Origin: Rubrimonas sp036788415
Lineage (GTDB): Bacteria > Pseudomonadota > Alphaproteobacteria > Rhodobacterales > Rhodobacteraceae
Assembly (NCBI RefSeq): GCF_036788415.1
Contig: NZ_DAIQNN010000024.1
Location: 1 to 39,786 of the forward strand
Reading direction: 5' to 3'
DNA length: 39,786 bases
Shown: positions 15,545 through 24,013 of the stretch, in pieces
Layout: every line of letters begins with the position of its first letter
How positions within the stretch are numbered: position 1 is the stretch's first letter
The notes under the pieces: generated by a model
What the model was told of the DNA's origin: nothing
What the model saw: only the letters and a program-made list of their open reading frames with translations
The model's database searches: none
Translations under genes and position numbers: made by a program

Positions 15545-16762
15545 ATGCGGTGGCTCGTGGCGCTGGACGAGTTCGAGGCCGATGGTACGATCAGCCGGGA
15601 TCAGGCCGCGGCGATGAAGCGCCGCGCCCGGGCCGACATGGCGGCGTTCGGGATCAACACGGTCTACGTGGCGGGGATCGTCGCCGTAACTCTCGGCGCG
15701 ATCCTCTGGACGTCGGGGCCGCTGGGGCTCACGCTCGCGGGGCTATTGATCTTCGGGGCGGGCGCTGCGGGGGTCGCGCGCTTCGGCGAGAGACTGCGCG
15801 TTCCAGCACATGCCGCCGTCGTGATCGGCCTCGCGCTGACAATTTGGGGCGTCGGCTGGTTCGCTGCGGAGAATTTTTCCTCCCGCATGCCGCAGATCCT
15901 GATCGGGGGGTTCGCCACTGCGGCGGGTCTGCGGGCGCGCATCCTTCTGCCGGACCGGTTCGCCTTCGCTGCGGGGATGGCGGCCGTCGCTGGACTCTCG
16001 CTTCATCTGTGGGGCTTGCTGACCGCGCAGCCGAGCCTCGACCTCGACTGGCTGGCCATGCTTTACGCTGGCGTCGCCGTGCTCGCGCTGGGGCTGTGGC
16101 TCGACGTGCGGGCGCTCTCGGCGCTGTCGATCGCCTTCTTCGCCTCGGCTCTCTCGACCACGGCGTATTCCGGCGCGAATTACAGCGTGACCATTTATGA
16201 ATCCACGCTGACGATCGCACAGTTCGCCCTGATCGCGGGTCTCTGCCTGTTGACCACGCGCTTCGAGGTCGAACGCTGGTCGCGCCACGCTCGCATCGTC
16301 GGGCTGCTCGCCTTCGTTTGGATCAACGTCGCGTTCTGGATCGGCTCGCTCTGGGGCGACTGGGTGGGCGCTCATCTCTGGGGCCCCAACCGCGCCGACT
16401 TCTTCGCCGAGATCCAAGGCCAGCCCTACGAGGAAGCGGCCTGGGAGGCGGCGCACGCGCAGGCGGCGGCGGCGTGGGAGGCGTTCAGTGCGACGGCGCT
16501 CGAAATACCCGCAGCGGCCTTCTCGATCATGTGGGCGCTCCTTCTGCTCGGCACCGCGCTCTGGGCGGCGCTGACCGACCGCCGCTCGATCTTCAACGCC
16601 GCCGCCACGTTCGGGGCTATCCATTTCTACACCCAGTGGTTCGAGACGTTCGAGGACGAACCGTCCGCGCTGATCGCAGCAGGGGTCATCGCCATCGCGC
16701 TGGCCTGGGGGGCGCGCGCCGCAAATCGCCGGTTCGCCGAGCGGCATGCACGCGCAAGCTGA
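15545..16762 (+). CDS. DUF2157-like multi-pass membrane protein
   Basis: A 405-residue integral membrane protein. The cytoplasmic N terminus (about 1-35, WLVALDEFEADGTISRDQAAAMKRR) has the short helical segment seen ahead of the membrane part in DUF2157 proteins. About ten hydrophobic helices follow. A loop near residues 285-325 is rich in Ala, Glu and Trp. I chose the ATG at 15545 because the DUF2157-like segment begins there; a TTG at 15518 is in frame but gives no better site. It diverges from speE. The family function is unknown, and I make no specific claim. Confidence 0.8.
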   Translation: MRWLVALDEFEADGTISRDQAAAMKRRARADMAAFGINTVYVAGIVAVTLGAILWTSGPLGLTLAGLLIFGAGAAGVARFGERLRVPAHAAVVIGLALTIWGVGWFAAENFSSRMPQILIGGFATAAGLRARILLPDRFAFAAGMAAVAGLSLHLWGLLTAQPSLDLDWLAMLYAGVAVLALGLWLDVRALSALSIAFFASALSTTAYSGANYSVTIYESTLTIAQFALIAGLCLLTTRFEVERWSRHARIVGLLAFVWINVAFWIGSLWGDWVGAHLWGPNRADFFAEIQGQPYEEAAWEAAHAQAAAAWEAFSATALEIPAAAFSIMWALLLLGTALWAALTDRRSIFNAAATFGAIHFYTQWFETFEDEPSALIAAGVIAIALAWGARAANRRFAERHARAS

Positions 16763-16857
16763 ACGCAGCGAAACAGCGCCGGCGCGGCGATGCGCGGCGC
16801 CCATTCCATTCGCGCTGGCGCGCTAGGCTGCGCGGCAAACAGCAGAACGAGGCCCCC

Positions 16858-17682
16858 TTGGCGAAGAAGAAGTCAGGCCGACTGGCGACGCTCGACCTAG
16901 GCGCGCGGCTGCCGCGCGAGCTCTATGAAAAGCGCCTCGCCAAGCTGCAGATGCGGTTGCGCGAGATCCAGCAGGCCTATCTGCTCCAGGGGCGCAACGC
17001 AGTCGTGGTGTTCGAGGGCTGGGACGCCGCCGGCAAGGGCGGCTGCATCCGCCGCATCTCGGCGGCCCTCGACCCGCGCGGCTGCAAGGTCTGGCCGATC
17101 GGAGCGCCGCGCGACTATTTCGCCGAGCGGCATTACCTCGCGCGATTCTGGGACAAGCTTCCGGGCAAGGGCGCCATCGCGATCTTCGACCGATCCTGGT
17201 ACGGGCGCGTGCTGGTCGAGCGCGTCGAAGGCTATGCGCCGAAAAGCCGATGGAAGGCGGCCTATGACGAAATAAACACCTTCGAGCGGATGCTGGTCGA
17301 CGATGGCGTGCGGGTGATCAAGATCTTCCTCTACATCTCGCAGGAGGAACAGCTGCGCCGCTTCGAGGACCGGCTGCGCGACCCGCTCAAGCGCTGGAAG
17401 CTGAGTTACGAGGACTTCCGCAACCGCGGCAAGTGGGACGCCTATGTCGAGGCGGCCGAGGAGATGTTCAGCCGCACGGAAGGGGCGGAGCCGTGGCGCG
17501 TGCTGTCCTCGGAGGACAAGAAGAGCGCCCGGATCGAGGCGATCGACTTTATCTGCCGCAAGCTCGCCAAGGGGGTCGACCTGTCGCCGCCGGCGATCGA
17601 CGACGCCGTCATCTCCGAGGCCATCGCGCATTTCGACCTCGATCCCGAACTGGTCCGCAGCCTCGCCGGGCGCGCGCCCTGA
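16858..17682 (+). CDS. ppk2: PPK2-family polyphosphate kinase
   Basis: A 274-residue enzyme of the PPK2 family, which transfers phosphate between polyphosphate and nucleotides. The Walker A segment GWDAAGKGG is at 54-62 and the Walker B/lid motif DRSWYGR at 111-117, with the conserved GAPRDYF between them and KRWKLSYEDFRNR afterwards. The start is a TTG at 16858, preceded at 5 nt by GAGG, and it gives the typical basic N terminus (MAKKKSGR). No ATG fits, and upstream in-frame codons overlap the DUF2157 gene. Nucleotide preference (ADP, GDP or AMP) cannot be read from sequence. It converges with fliG. Confidence 0.93.
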   Translation: MAKKKSGRLATLDLGARLPRELYEKRLAKLQMRLREIQQAYLLQGRNAVVVFEGWDAAGKGGCIRRISAALDPRGCKVWPIGAPRDYFAERHYLARFWDKLPGKGAIAIFDRSWYGRVLVERVEGYAPKSRWKAAYDEINTFERMLVDDGVRVIKIFLYISQEEQLRRFEDRLRDPLKRWKLSYEDFRNRGKWDAYVEAAEEMFSRTEGAEPWRVLSSEDKKSARIEAIDFICRKLAKGVDLSPPAIDDAVISEAIAHFDLDPELVRSLAGRAP

Positions 17683-17699
17683 GACAGCTGAGGGAGCAA

Positions 17700-17719
17700 C
17701 TGCGGGAGACGCTCCGCAG
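17700..17719. terminator. Weak hairpin between convergent ppk2 and fliG
   Basis: CTGCGGGAG-ACG-CTCCGCAG forms an 8-bp stem with one bulged G, between the stop codons of the two converging genes. There is no T-run, so it is a low-confidence terminator. Confidence 0.25.
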
Positions 17720-17733
17720 ACCCCTTCGGCGCG

Positions 17734-18831
17734 CTATTCCTCCTCCTCGACTTCCACCAGCTTGAGCTCGCCCTGCTGGGCGAGTTCGCGGGCGACCCGG
17801 ACCACTTCGGTCTGCGCCGCCTCGCCGTCGCGCGGGCTGACGTCGCCGATCTGCTTGATCTCGCCTTCGAGGCGCTGGGCGAGGCGCTTGGAGAGGTTGG
17901 ACAGAAAGAAGTCGATCACCCGCGGCGCGTTGCTCTCTGCGAAGCGGAGCGCCTTGAGCATGGTCGGCTCGTCCACCGCCTTGAGCAGGAGCCCCGCGTC
18001 GCGCGCCTCCACGCGCTCGGAGAGGTCGGCGAAGGTGAACATGACCTTCTGGACCTGCCTCGCGAGCTTCGGCTTCTCCTGTTCGAGTTGCTGCAGCAGC
18101 CGCGCGCGGTTGGAGGCGGAGACGTTGTTCATCATCGAGCCGATGACGTCGGCCGGGCGGCGCGTCGCCTGCTCGCGCTGCATGACCGCGAGGAATTCGC
18201 GGGTGATGACGTCCTTGAGGATCTCCATCACTTCCGAATCGAGGCGCGGCACCCGCGCCAGCCGCAGCACGATCACTTGCGCGAATTCGGGGTCGAGGCG
18301 TTCGAGGATGCGCGCGGCCTTGTCCGAACGCATCTTCGACAGCACCACCGTGGCGGTCTGCGGATGCTCGTGGCGCAGGAAGCCGGCCAGCGCCTGGTCG
18401 GAGCTGTTGGACAGCTTCTCCCACAGCGTGCGCCCGCCGCCCGCATCCACGTCGTCCATGATGCGCGAAACCGAATCGTCGTCCAGCAGCTCGCGCAGGA
18501 TGCGCCGCGCCTCGCCCGCCCCGCCCTTGATCTCGCGATTGGCGCCGAGCTCGTCGGTGAAATCGGCGATGGTCTTGTCGAGCAGCTCCGGCGAGATGCG
18601 CCACATCCCGCTCATCGCCTGGGCGAAGCGGCGCATCGTGGTCTCGCTGACGCCCTGAAGCACATGGGGCGCCGCCTCCGGCCCCAGCGCCGCCATGATG
18701 ATCGCCGCCTTGTCGGCGAGCGAGAGGCTGACTTCGAGATTGTCGGCCAGCGCGCTCTTGTCATGCGCGCGATGGTCGGGCGGGGCCACGCCCGGGTCGC
18801 GTCCTGCGGCGACGGGCAGATTGGCGCTCAT
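17734..18831 (-). CDS. fliG: Flagellar motor switch protein FliG
   Basis: A 365-residue C-ring protein that couples the MS ring to the stator. The middle domain has the EHPQTATVVLSKM motif (near 175-190). The C-terminal domain shows MFTFADL, the family's MFxF-type hinge motif, followed by the torque-helix region. The N-terminal domain (about 30-130) should bind FliF. The extreme C terminus is unusually acidic, ending KLVEVEEEE. The ATG overlaps the fliP stop (ATGA), so the two are coupled. This is the last gene of the leftward fliF-fliH-fliN-fliP-fliG operon. fliM is not present in the operon or the window. Confidence 0.95.
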   Translation of the reverse strand: MSANLPVAAGRDPGVAPPDHRAHDKSALADNLEVSLSLADKAAIIMAALGPEAAPHVLQGVSETTMRRFAQAMSGMWRISPELLDKTIADFTDELGANREIKGGAGEARRILRELLDDDSVSRIMDDVDAGGGRTLWEKLSNSSDQALAGFLRHEHPQTATVVLSKMRSDKAARILERLDPEFAQVIVLRLARVPRLDSEVMEILKDVITREFLAVMQREQATRRPADVIGSMMNNVSASNRARLLQQLEQEKPKLARQVQKVMFTFADLSERVEARDAGLLLKAVDEPTMLKALRFAESNAPRVIDFFLSNLSKRLAQRLEGEIKQIGDVSPRDGEAAQTEVVRVARELAQQGELKLVEVEEEE

Positions 18832-19571
18832 GTCGCATATCCTCTCACCAGCGCGCCGGCGAGCAGCGCCCAGCCGTCGGCGACGACGAAGAAGGCGAGC
18901 TTGAAGGGCAGCGCGACCACCGCGGGCGGCACCATCATCATGCCCATCGACATCAGAACCGAGGCGATGACGAGGTCGATGATCAGGAACGGCAGAAAGA
19001 TCAGAAAGCCGACTTCGAAGCCGCGCTGGATCTCGCTCAGCATGAAGGACGGGATCAGCACCGAGACATGCGGCCGGCCGTCCGGTCCGGGCGCGGCGCG
19101 CCCCGGCGCGGCCTCGGTCATGACGGCCAGCGTATCGGGGTCCACGCGGCCTTCCATGAAGACGCGGAACGGCTCGAAAGCGCGGGCGACGCCCTCCTCC
19201 TCGGAGATCGTCCCGTCGAGCAGCGGCTGCACGCCTTCCGTCCAGCTCTGCTGGGCCACGGGTTCGATCACGAAATAGGTCAGGAACAGCGCGAGGCTGA
19301 CGATCATCATGTTGGGCGGCGCCTGCTGCACGCCGATGGCCTGACGCAGGATCGACAACGCAGTGACCATGAAGGGAAAGCAGGTGATCATGATGGCGAG
19401 GCCCGGCGCGAGGCTCAGCAGCGTGATCAACACGAAGAGCTGCGCCAGCCGCGCGGTCAGCGAGCCGCCCTCGGTTCCCAGATCGACGGTCAGCGACTGC
19501 GCGAGCGCCGGCTGCGCCGCGACGCAGAGCGCCGCCGCCGCGCAGAGCGCAAGCGCCCCGAGCCTCGACAT
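18828..19571 (-). CDS. fliP: Flagellar type III export gate protein FliP
   Basis: A 247-residue inner-membrane protein that forms the export-gate core with FliQ and FliR. The N terminus is a cleavable-type signal sequence (ALALCAAAALCVAAQPALA). Family hallmarks are LLSLAPGLAIMITCFPFMVTALSILRQAIG, PPNMMIVSLALFLTYFV and the C-terminal GFEVGFLIFLPFLIIDLVIASVLMSMGMMM. The length is normal. It sits 8 nt after fliN and overlaps fliG. FliQ, FliR, FlhA and FlhB are not in the window. Confidence 0.97.
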   Translation of the reverse strand: MSRLGALALCAAAALCVAAQPALAQSLTVDLGTEGGSLTARLAQLFVLITLLSLAPGLAIMITCFPFMVTALSILRQAIGVQQAPPNMMIVSLALFLTYFVIEPVAQQSWTEGVQPLLDGTISEEEGVARAFEPFRVFMEGRVDPDTLAVMTEAAPGRAAPGPDGRPHVSVLIPSFMLSEIQRGFEVGFLIFLPFLIIDLVIASVLMSMGMMMVPPAVVALPFKLAFFVVADGWALLAGALVRGYAT

Positions 19572-19579
19572 GACCGCGC

Positions 19580-19900
19580 TCAGCCCCCGCCGAGATCCAT
19601 GATCTCGGTTAGCCGAACCCCGAGCCGCCCGCCATCGTCCTCGAGCTCCTGCAACTCGCCGCGGGCGATCAGCTGCGAGCCGACATAGACTTCGACCGGG
19701 TCCTCGACGCGGCTCTCGAGCGGCAGCACCGAGTCGCGGCGCAGCGAGACGATCTCGGAGATCAGCGGGCGCGCGCGCCCGACCGACACCGTGACTTCGA
19801 TCGGCACGCCGAAGATCGCCTTCTCCCGCGCGCTCATCGCGGCGAGGGTCTTTGCGGCCTGAGATTCGGTCACGCCGAAACCCGTTTCGTCATCCGACAT
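19580..19900 (-). CDS. fliN: Flagellar motor switch protein FliN
   Basis: A 106-residue C-ring protein of the SpoA (FliN/FliM C-terminal) fold. The recognisable stretch is IFGVPIEVTVSVGRARPLISEIVSLRRDSVLPLESRVEDPVEVYVGSQLIARGEL. The C-terminal end, GGRLGVRLTEIMD, matches the family. The ATG overlaps the end of fliH by 11 nt, so they are likely co-translated. FliN binds FliH during export and FliM in the C ring, which fits its place in this operon. Confidence 0.95.
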   Translation of the reverse strand: MSDDETGFGVTESQAAKTLAAMSAREKAIFGVPIEVTVSVGRARPLISEIVSLRRDSVLPLESRVEDPVEVYVGSQLIARGELQELEDDGGRLGVRLTEIMDLGGG

Positions 19901-20486
19901 GTCGCATCTCCTCTTCAGCTTCTGCGAAGAATTCGTCGATCGCCCTCAGCGCGGCGCGCGCGCAGGCTTCGGCGTCGTAGGCGGCGCCGCCGCCGTCCCA
20001 GTCGAGCCGCGCCTGCGCGCCCGACAGCGCCGGGTCGGCGCGCAACTCGACCTGATCGCCCAGCCGCAGGGCGAGGCCGTCGAAATGCTCCGGCGCGCAG
20101 CGCGCGACGAGGCGGGCCTGCGGCGCGCTCGCCAGCCGCTCGGCGACTGCGCGCTCCAGCGCCTCGGCGAGACCCCGCCGCGCCGCCTCGGGCGCGACGG
20201 CGCCCGCAACGGCGGCCAGCACCGGCCCCAGCGCCGCGATCGCCTCCGCGCGCGCGGCCCGCCAGTCGAGATCGAGGTCGCGCAGGCTTTCGACCAGCGC
20301 GATGACGGCGCGGCGATTCTCGGCCTCGGCGGTCGCGTCGGCGGCGGCGAAGCCTTCGGCGTAACCCGACGCATGGCCCTCGCCGCGCGCCCGCGCGACC
20401 GCCTCGTCGAGCTCGCGGCGCGAATCGCTGTCGGCCCCGGCGGGGTCGGAGCCGAAATTCTCGAGCCGCAGGCGAAGGGGCTTCAT
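19890..20486 (-). CDS. fliH: FliH-like flagellar export ATPase regulator
   Basis: A 198-residue, mainly helical, acidic protein. The N-terminal part includes a GxxxG-like heptad region (ARARGEGHASGYAEGFAAA, about residues 30-50), which is typical of FliH. The C-terminal globular part (about 110-195) should contact FliN and the ATPase FliI. Sequence conservation of FliH is low across bacteria, so the call rests on the glycine-repeat segment, the size and the position between fliF and fliN. The ATG overlaps the fliF stop by 4 nt. No fliI lies in the window. Confidence 0.82.
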   Translation of the reverse strand: MKPLRLRLENFGSDPAGADSDSRRELDEAVARARGEGHASGYAEGFAAADATAEAENRRAVIALVESLRDLDLDWRAARAEAIAALGPVLAAVAGAVAPEAARRGLAEALERAVAERLASAPQARLVARCAPEHFDGLALRLGDQVELRADPALSGAQARLDWDGGGAAYDAEACARAALRAIDEFFAEAEEEMRHVG

Positions 20487-22048
20487 GTCGGCTCCTTCTC
20501 GCGCTCGTCGTCCACGTTGTCCTGCACGTCGCGCTCGAGCCAGCTGCGCAGGACGTTGGCGCTGTCTTCCTTCTGCTCCTGAAAGGCCATGCGCAGCAGC
20601 GACAGGCGGTCGACCGGCTCGCCGACGTTGAACTCGTCGGCCTCGCGGAAGTCGAGCGAGGGGGGCAGACGCTCGGGCATGTCGGCCTGCTCGCCCGCCG
20701 CCTTCATCAGCGGGCGCAGCACGAAGAAGGCGAGGCCCAGCGCCACGATGGCGAGCAGACCCGTCTGGATCAGCGACATCGCGTTGCGCGACAGGAACTC
20801 GGTCACGCCGGCATGGGCGACCGTCCCCTCCGCGGCGCGGGCGGCGAATTGCAGCGTCTCGACCGTCACCACGTCGCCGCGCTCGGCGTTGAAGCCGACG
20901 GCGGCGCGCACCAGTTCGCGCAACTGGTCGAGCTCGGCCTGCGGACGTGGCGTCCAGACCGGCTCGCCGTCGTCGCCCGGCGCGCTGACGCCGTCGACCA
21001 GCACCGCCACGGTCAGTCGCCTGACGTCGCCTGCGCGGCGGATCGTCTCGCGACGGGTCTCGGAGACTTCGTAGTTCACGCGCTCCTCGGTTTCGGCGCG
21101 CTGGGCCTGCGACTCGCCCCCAGCAGCCTGCCCCTGCGGCAGGTTCGAGGCGACCGTCGCCGCGCCGCCATTGCCGCTGGACGTCTCGGTGACCTCGCGC
21201 GTGTCGCTGCTGATCACGACCCGGCTCTGCGGATCGACGCTGCGCTCGACGATGGTCTGACTCTCGAGCACGGTGTCGACCGAGACGGTGACGATGGCGC
21301 GCCCGTCTCCGACGCGCGCGGCCAGCAGCCGCTCCACCTCCGCGCGCAGCGCCGCCTCGCGCGCCGACCCCGGCAGCTGCGCATCGGCGTCGCCGCCCGA
21401 TTCGCCCATCCGCAGCACCGCGCCATGCGCCGCGTCGATCACCGAGACGCGCTCGGGCGACAGGCCGGCCACGGCGGAGGCGACGAGGTAGCGCATCGCC
21501 TCGGCCTGCGACGCGCTCAGCGCGCCATAGGACATCTGGACGGTGACGGAAGCGCTCGGCTGCGCGCCGCGCTGGAAGGGCCGCCCGACCGTGTTGGCGA
21601 TGTGCACCCGCGCCGTGCGCACGCCGGGCGAGGCGAGCAGCGTGCGGGCGAGTTCGCCCTCCTTGGCGCGCCAATAGGTCGCCTCGAACATCTCCGAACT
21701 CGTGCCGAAGCCGTCCATGCCGTCGAGGATCTCGTAACCGGCGGGGCCGTTGCGCGGCAGCCCCTCGGCGGCGAGCGCCATGCGCACCCGGTCGCGCTCG
21801 CTGGCGGGGACCAGCACGGTCGAGCCCTGCGCCTGCACGGCCACGCCCATCGCCTCGACCGCCGCCGCGACTTCGCCCGCCGCGGCTGGTTCGAGCCCGG
21901 AATAGAGCGTCGCCATCGAGGGCGTGCGGGCGCTTTGCGCCAGGCCGATCACCGCAGCGATCAGCGCCATGAGGGCGAGGACGCCGATCAGACGCTGCCG
22001 GGGCTGGAGCGAGAACCAGACGTTTGCGAACCGACCCAAGACGCGCAT
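20483..22048 (-). CDS. fliF: Flagellar MS-ring protein FliF
   Basis: A 521-residue (from the chosen start) inner-membrane ring protein. Helix one is LIGVLALMALIAAVIGLA near residues 18-36, and helix two is LIQTGLLAIVALGLAFFVL near 430-450. The YscJ/FliF periplasmic domain follows helix one (MATLYSGLEPAAAGEVAAAVEAMG). The EMFEATYWRAKEGELARTL segment and VSVIDAAHGAVL are family hallmarks. The C-terminal tail (about 490-521) should bind FliG. An in-frame ATG at 22135 adds 29 residues without family resemblance and would include the CtrA-like site, so I prefer 22048. First gene of the leftward operon. Confidence 0.95.
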   Translation of the reverse strand: MRVLGRFANVWFSLQPRQRLIGVLALMALIAAVIGLAQSARTPSMATLYSGLEPAAAGEVAAAVEAMGVAVQAQGSTVLVPASERDRVRMALAAEGLPRNGPAGYEILDGMDGFGTSSEMFEATYWRAKEGELARTLLASPGVRTARVHIANTVGRPFQRGAQPSASVTVQMSYGALSASQAEAMRYLVASAVAGLSPERVSVIDAAHGAVLRMGESGGDADAQLPGSAREAALRAEVERLLAARVGDGRAIVTVSVDTVLESQTIVERSVDPQSRVVISSDTREVTETSSGNGGAATVASNLPQGQAAGGESQAQRAETEERVNYEVSETRRETIRRAGDVRRLTVAVLVDGVSAPGDDGEPVWTPRPQAELDQLRELVRAAVGFNAERGDVVTVETLQFAARAAEGTVAHAGVTEFLSRNAMSLIQTGLLAIVALGLAFFVLRPLMKAAGEQADMPERLPPSLDFREADEFNVGEPVDRLSLLRMAFQEQKEDSANVLRSWLERDVQDNVDDEREKEPT

Positions 22049-22112
22049 CCCGACCAAGGGGGCGGCGCAGGCCGCAAAGCCGGCGCCCGCGGCGACATTT
22101 GGGACTTTCCAT

Positions 22113-22128
22113 TTAACAAGCCGTTTAA
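22113..22128. promoter_or_regulatory. CtrA-like TTAA-N8-TTAA element between fliF and fliL
   Basis: Two TTAA half-sites separated by 8 nt; the second reads TTAACC. They sit in the divergent gap 22049-22216, ahead of both flagellar operons. The CtrA consensus is TTAA-N7-TTAA, so the spacing is one base too long. In this GC-rich window TTAA is rare, which makes the pair notable. The regulatory role is inferred. Confidence 0.4.
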
Positions 22129-22216
22129 CCCTCATCGGTTAGGTGCGGCGTCAGGAGGGCGCGACAGCCCCCCGCGTCACGGCGCCGGATCGCGGCGCGC
22201 ACCGAAAGCGGGACCG

Positions 22217-22702
22217 ATGTCCGAGGACAGCGCGAAGAAGCCCAAGGGCGGCAAAATGGGCCTGATCGTGGGGGTCGTGCTGATGCTCGTCTGCGGCGGC
22301 GGGTCGTTCTACGCGGTCTATTCGGGGATGCTGGCGCTGCCGCTGCCCGAGAAGGAGCCCAAGCCTCATGGCGAAGCCGCCAAATTCGCCGAGCCTCTGC
22401 CGACGACCGCCTTCCTGCCGCTCGATCCGATCATCGTGACCGTCGGCCGCGGGGAGGCGTTGCGGCATCTGCAATTCGCCGCCCAGCTCGAAGTCGAACC
22501 CGGCGCGCATGACGCGGTGGCGCTGCTGACGCCACGCGCCGTGGACGTGCTCAACACTTACCTGCGCGCCGTCGAGCCTTCGGACATCGAAGACCCCGCC
22601 GCGCTCCTGCGCATGCGCGCGCAGATGCTGCGCCGCGTCCAGGTGGTGATGGGCGAAGGCAAGGTCCGCGACCTGCTGGTCGCGGAGTTCATCATGCGCT
22701 GA
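22217..22702 (+). CDS. fliL: Flagellar basal-body protein FliL
   Basis: A 161-residue single-pass protein that forms a ring around the stator. The basic N terminus (SEDSAKKPKGGKMG) precedes one membrane helix (LIVGVVLMLVCGGGSFYAVYS, about 15-35). The periplasmic domain follows with LPLDPIIVTVGRGEALRHLQFAAQLEVEPG and ends with the typical VRDLLVAEFIMR. First gene of the rightward flagellar operon, divergent from fliF. The start at 22217 gives the normal FliL length. A second FliL-like gene closes the same operon. Confidence 0.93.
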   Translation: MSEDSAKKPKGGKMGLIVGVVLMLVCGGGSFYAVYSGMLALPLPEKEPKPHGEAAKFAEPLPTTAFLPLDPIIVTVGRGEALRHLQFAAQLEVEPGAHDAVALLTPRAVDVLNTYLRAVEPSDIEDPAALLRMRAQMLRRVQVVMGEGKVRDLLVAEFIMR

Positions 22703-22743
22703 GCGCCGACGCGGCCTCGGGCGCCCAGAAGGGAGCCGGCATC

Positions 22744-23268
22744 ATGGAACTGATCTCGGACGCGCTGCTGATCGCCGGGGCCGTCGGCGCCGCCGCCTAT
22801 TGCCGGCTGCTCGCCCGCCGCCTCGGCGCGCTGAAGGAGCTCGACAGCGGGCTCGGCGCCGCCATCGCCGCGCTGTCGCGGCAGGTTGACGAGCTGCGGG
22901 CTTCGCTGGAGGCGGCCAAATCGGTTTCGGGCGAGAAGGCGCGCGAGATCGGCCAGTTGACCGCGCGGGCGGAGATGGCGGCGGGGCGGCTCGAACTGCT
23001 TCTCGCCTCGCTGCATGAAGGCGGCTCGCGCCGTCCGATCGACCCGCGGCCGGACCGCGCCGCAGCCCGGGCGGCGGGCCTCGCAGCGGCCGCCCGGGAG
23101 GATGCTGCGGCGCGCCTGGCCGAGATCGAACGCCCCGAAGACCCGCCGGCGCCGTCGCGCCCGCGCGAGGCGCCGCCCGCCGAAGCCGACATGCGCGCAG
23201 CGCTCCGCTGGGCCGCGGAGCAGCGCGCAGCGGGTGGACGAACCCATGACGAGGAGCTCAGGCGATGA
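22744..23268 (+). CDS. DUF6468-like flagellar-operon protein
   Basis: A 174-residue protein with an N-terminal membrane segment (LISDALLIAGAVGAAAYCRLLARRLGAL, about 3-30) followed by a coiled-coil-like region (about 35-90) and a low-complexity tail. The pattern 'short TM, Y-C-x-x-L-x-R-R-L' resembles the uncharacterised DUF6468 proteins that I associate with alphaproteobacterial flagellar operons between fliL and motE. It overlaps the next gene by 4 nt. Its place suggests a stator or basal-body accessory role, but no function is known. Confidence 0.72.
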   Translation: MELISDALLIAGAVGAAAYCRLLARRLGALKELDSGLGAAIAALSRQVDELRASLEAAKSVSGEKAREIGQLTARAEMAAGRLELLLASLHEGGSRRPIDPRPDRAAARAAGLAAAAREDAAARLAEIERPEDPPAPSRPREAPPAEADMRAALRWAAEQRAAGGRTHDEELRR

Positions 23269-23903
23269 TCGCCCGTCCCGCCCGCCCGGCGCGCGCGCTG
23301 CTGTTCATCGCAATGTGCTTCACGGCCTCGGCCGCGACCCGGCTGGGCGAGGTCGGCATGGCGACGGCGCAAAATCTCGGCGCTGCGGCGCAGGCCGAGC
23401 TGGACGCGCTCCGCCCGCCCGAGCCGACGGTTCTGCCGCCCGCCGCGCCTTCCGATATGCCGAAAGGCCTTAGCGCGCAGGCTGAGGAATGCGCGGCGCC
23501 CCCGGGGCCGCTGCTGATCGCGATCCGCGAGCGCGCCGCGGAGCTCGACCGGCGCGAGCTGCGCGTCGCCGAGCGCGAGACGTTGCTCGAGGTCGCGGAG
23601 GCGCGCATCCGCGCCGAGATCAAGCGGCTCGAGGAGGCGGAGCGCAAGCTCGCCGCCACGCTCGCCATCGCCGACGGGGCCTCGGAGCGCGACATCGCGC
23701 AGCTCGTCGCGGTGTACGAGACGATGAAGTCCAAGGACGCCGCCGCGATCTTCAACGCGATGGAGCCGGAGTTCGCCGCGGGCTTCCTCGCGCGCATGCG
23801 CGCCGACAGCGCCGCCGGGATCATGGCCGCGATGCGCGAGGACATCGCCTACGCGATCACGGCGGTGATGGCGGGCCGGCATGCCGGCGTGCCGAACCAG
23901 TGA
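23265..23903 (+). CDS. motE: MotE-like periplasmic chaperone of the stator
   Basis: A 212-residue protein with an N-terminal signal or anchor (ALLFIAMCFTASAA, about 10-24). There is a strongly charged coiled coil around residues 85-140 (RERAAELDRRELRVAERE...). The C-terminal MgtE-N-like helical domain reads YETMKSKDAAAIFNAMEPEFAAGFLARM. This is the layout of rhizobial MotE, which stabilises MotC in the periplasm. It lies immediately upstream of motA. No motB or motC is seen in the window. The family call is good; the partner is inferred. Confidence 0.82.
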   Translation: MIARPARPARALLFIAMCFTASAATRLGEVGMATAQNLGAAAQAELDALRPPEPTVLPPAAPSDMPKGLSAQAEECAAPPGPLLIAIRERAAELDRRELRVAERETLLEVAEARIRAEIKRLEEAERKLAATLAIADGASERDIAQLVAVYETMKSKDAAAIFNAMEPEFAAGFLARMRADSAAGIMAAMREDIAYAITAVMAGRHAGVPNQ

Positions 23904-24013
23904 GGGACGCCATGCCGCAGCGGTTCAGGGAATCTTCATGCGCGGCGCGGAAAGCTCCGAACGCGTCGGGCGGGCGCCCTCCCGCTCCCGCGGCGCGCTG
24001 AGAGGGGTCCAGA

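Noticed and set aside
23904..24013. Small open frame between motE and motA
   Set aside because: The frame is compositionally biased, lacks a convincing start and shows no recognisable protein pattern.
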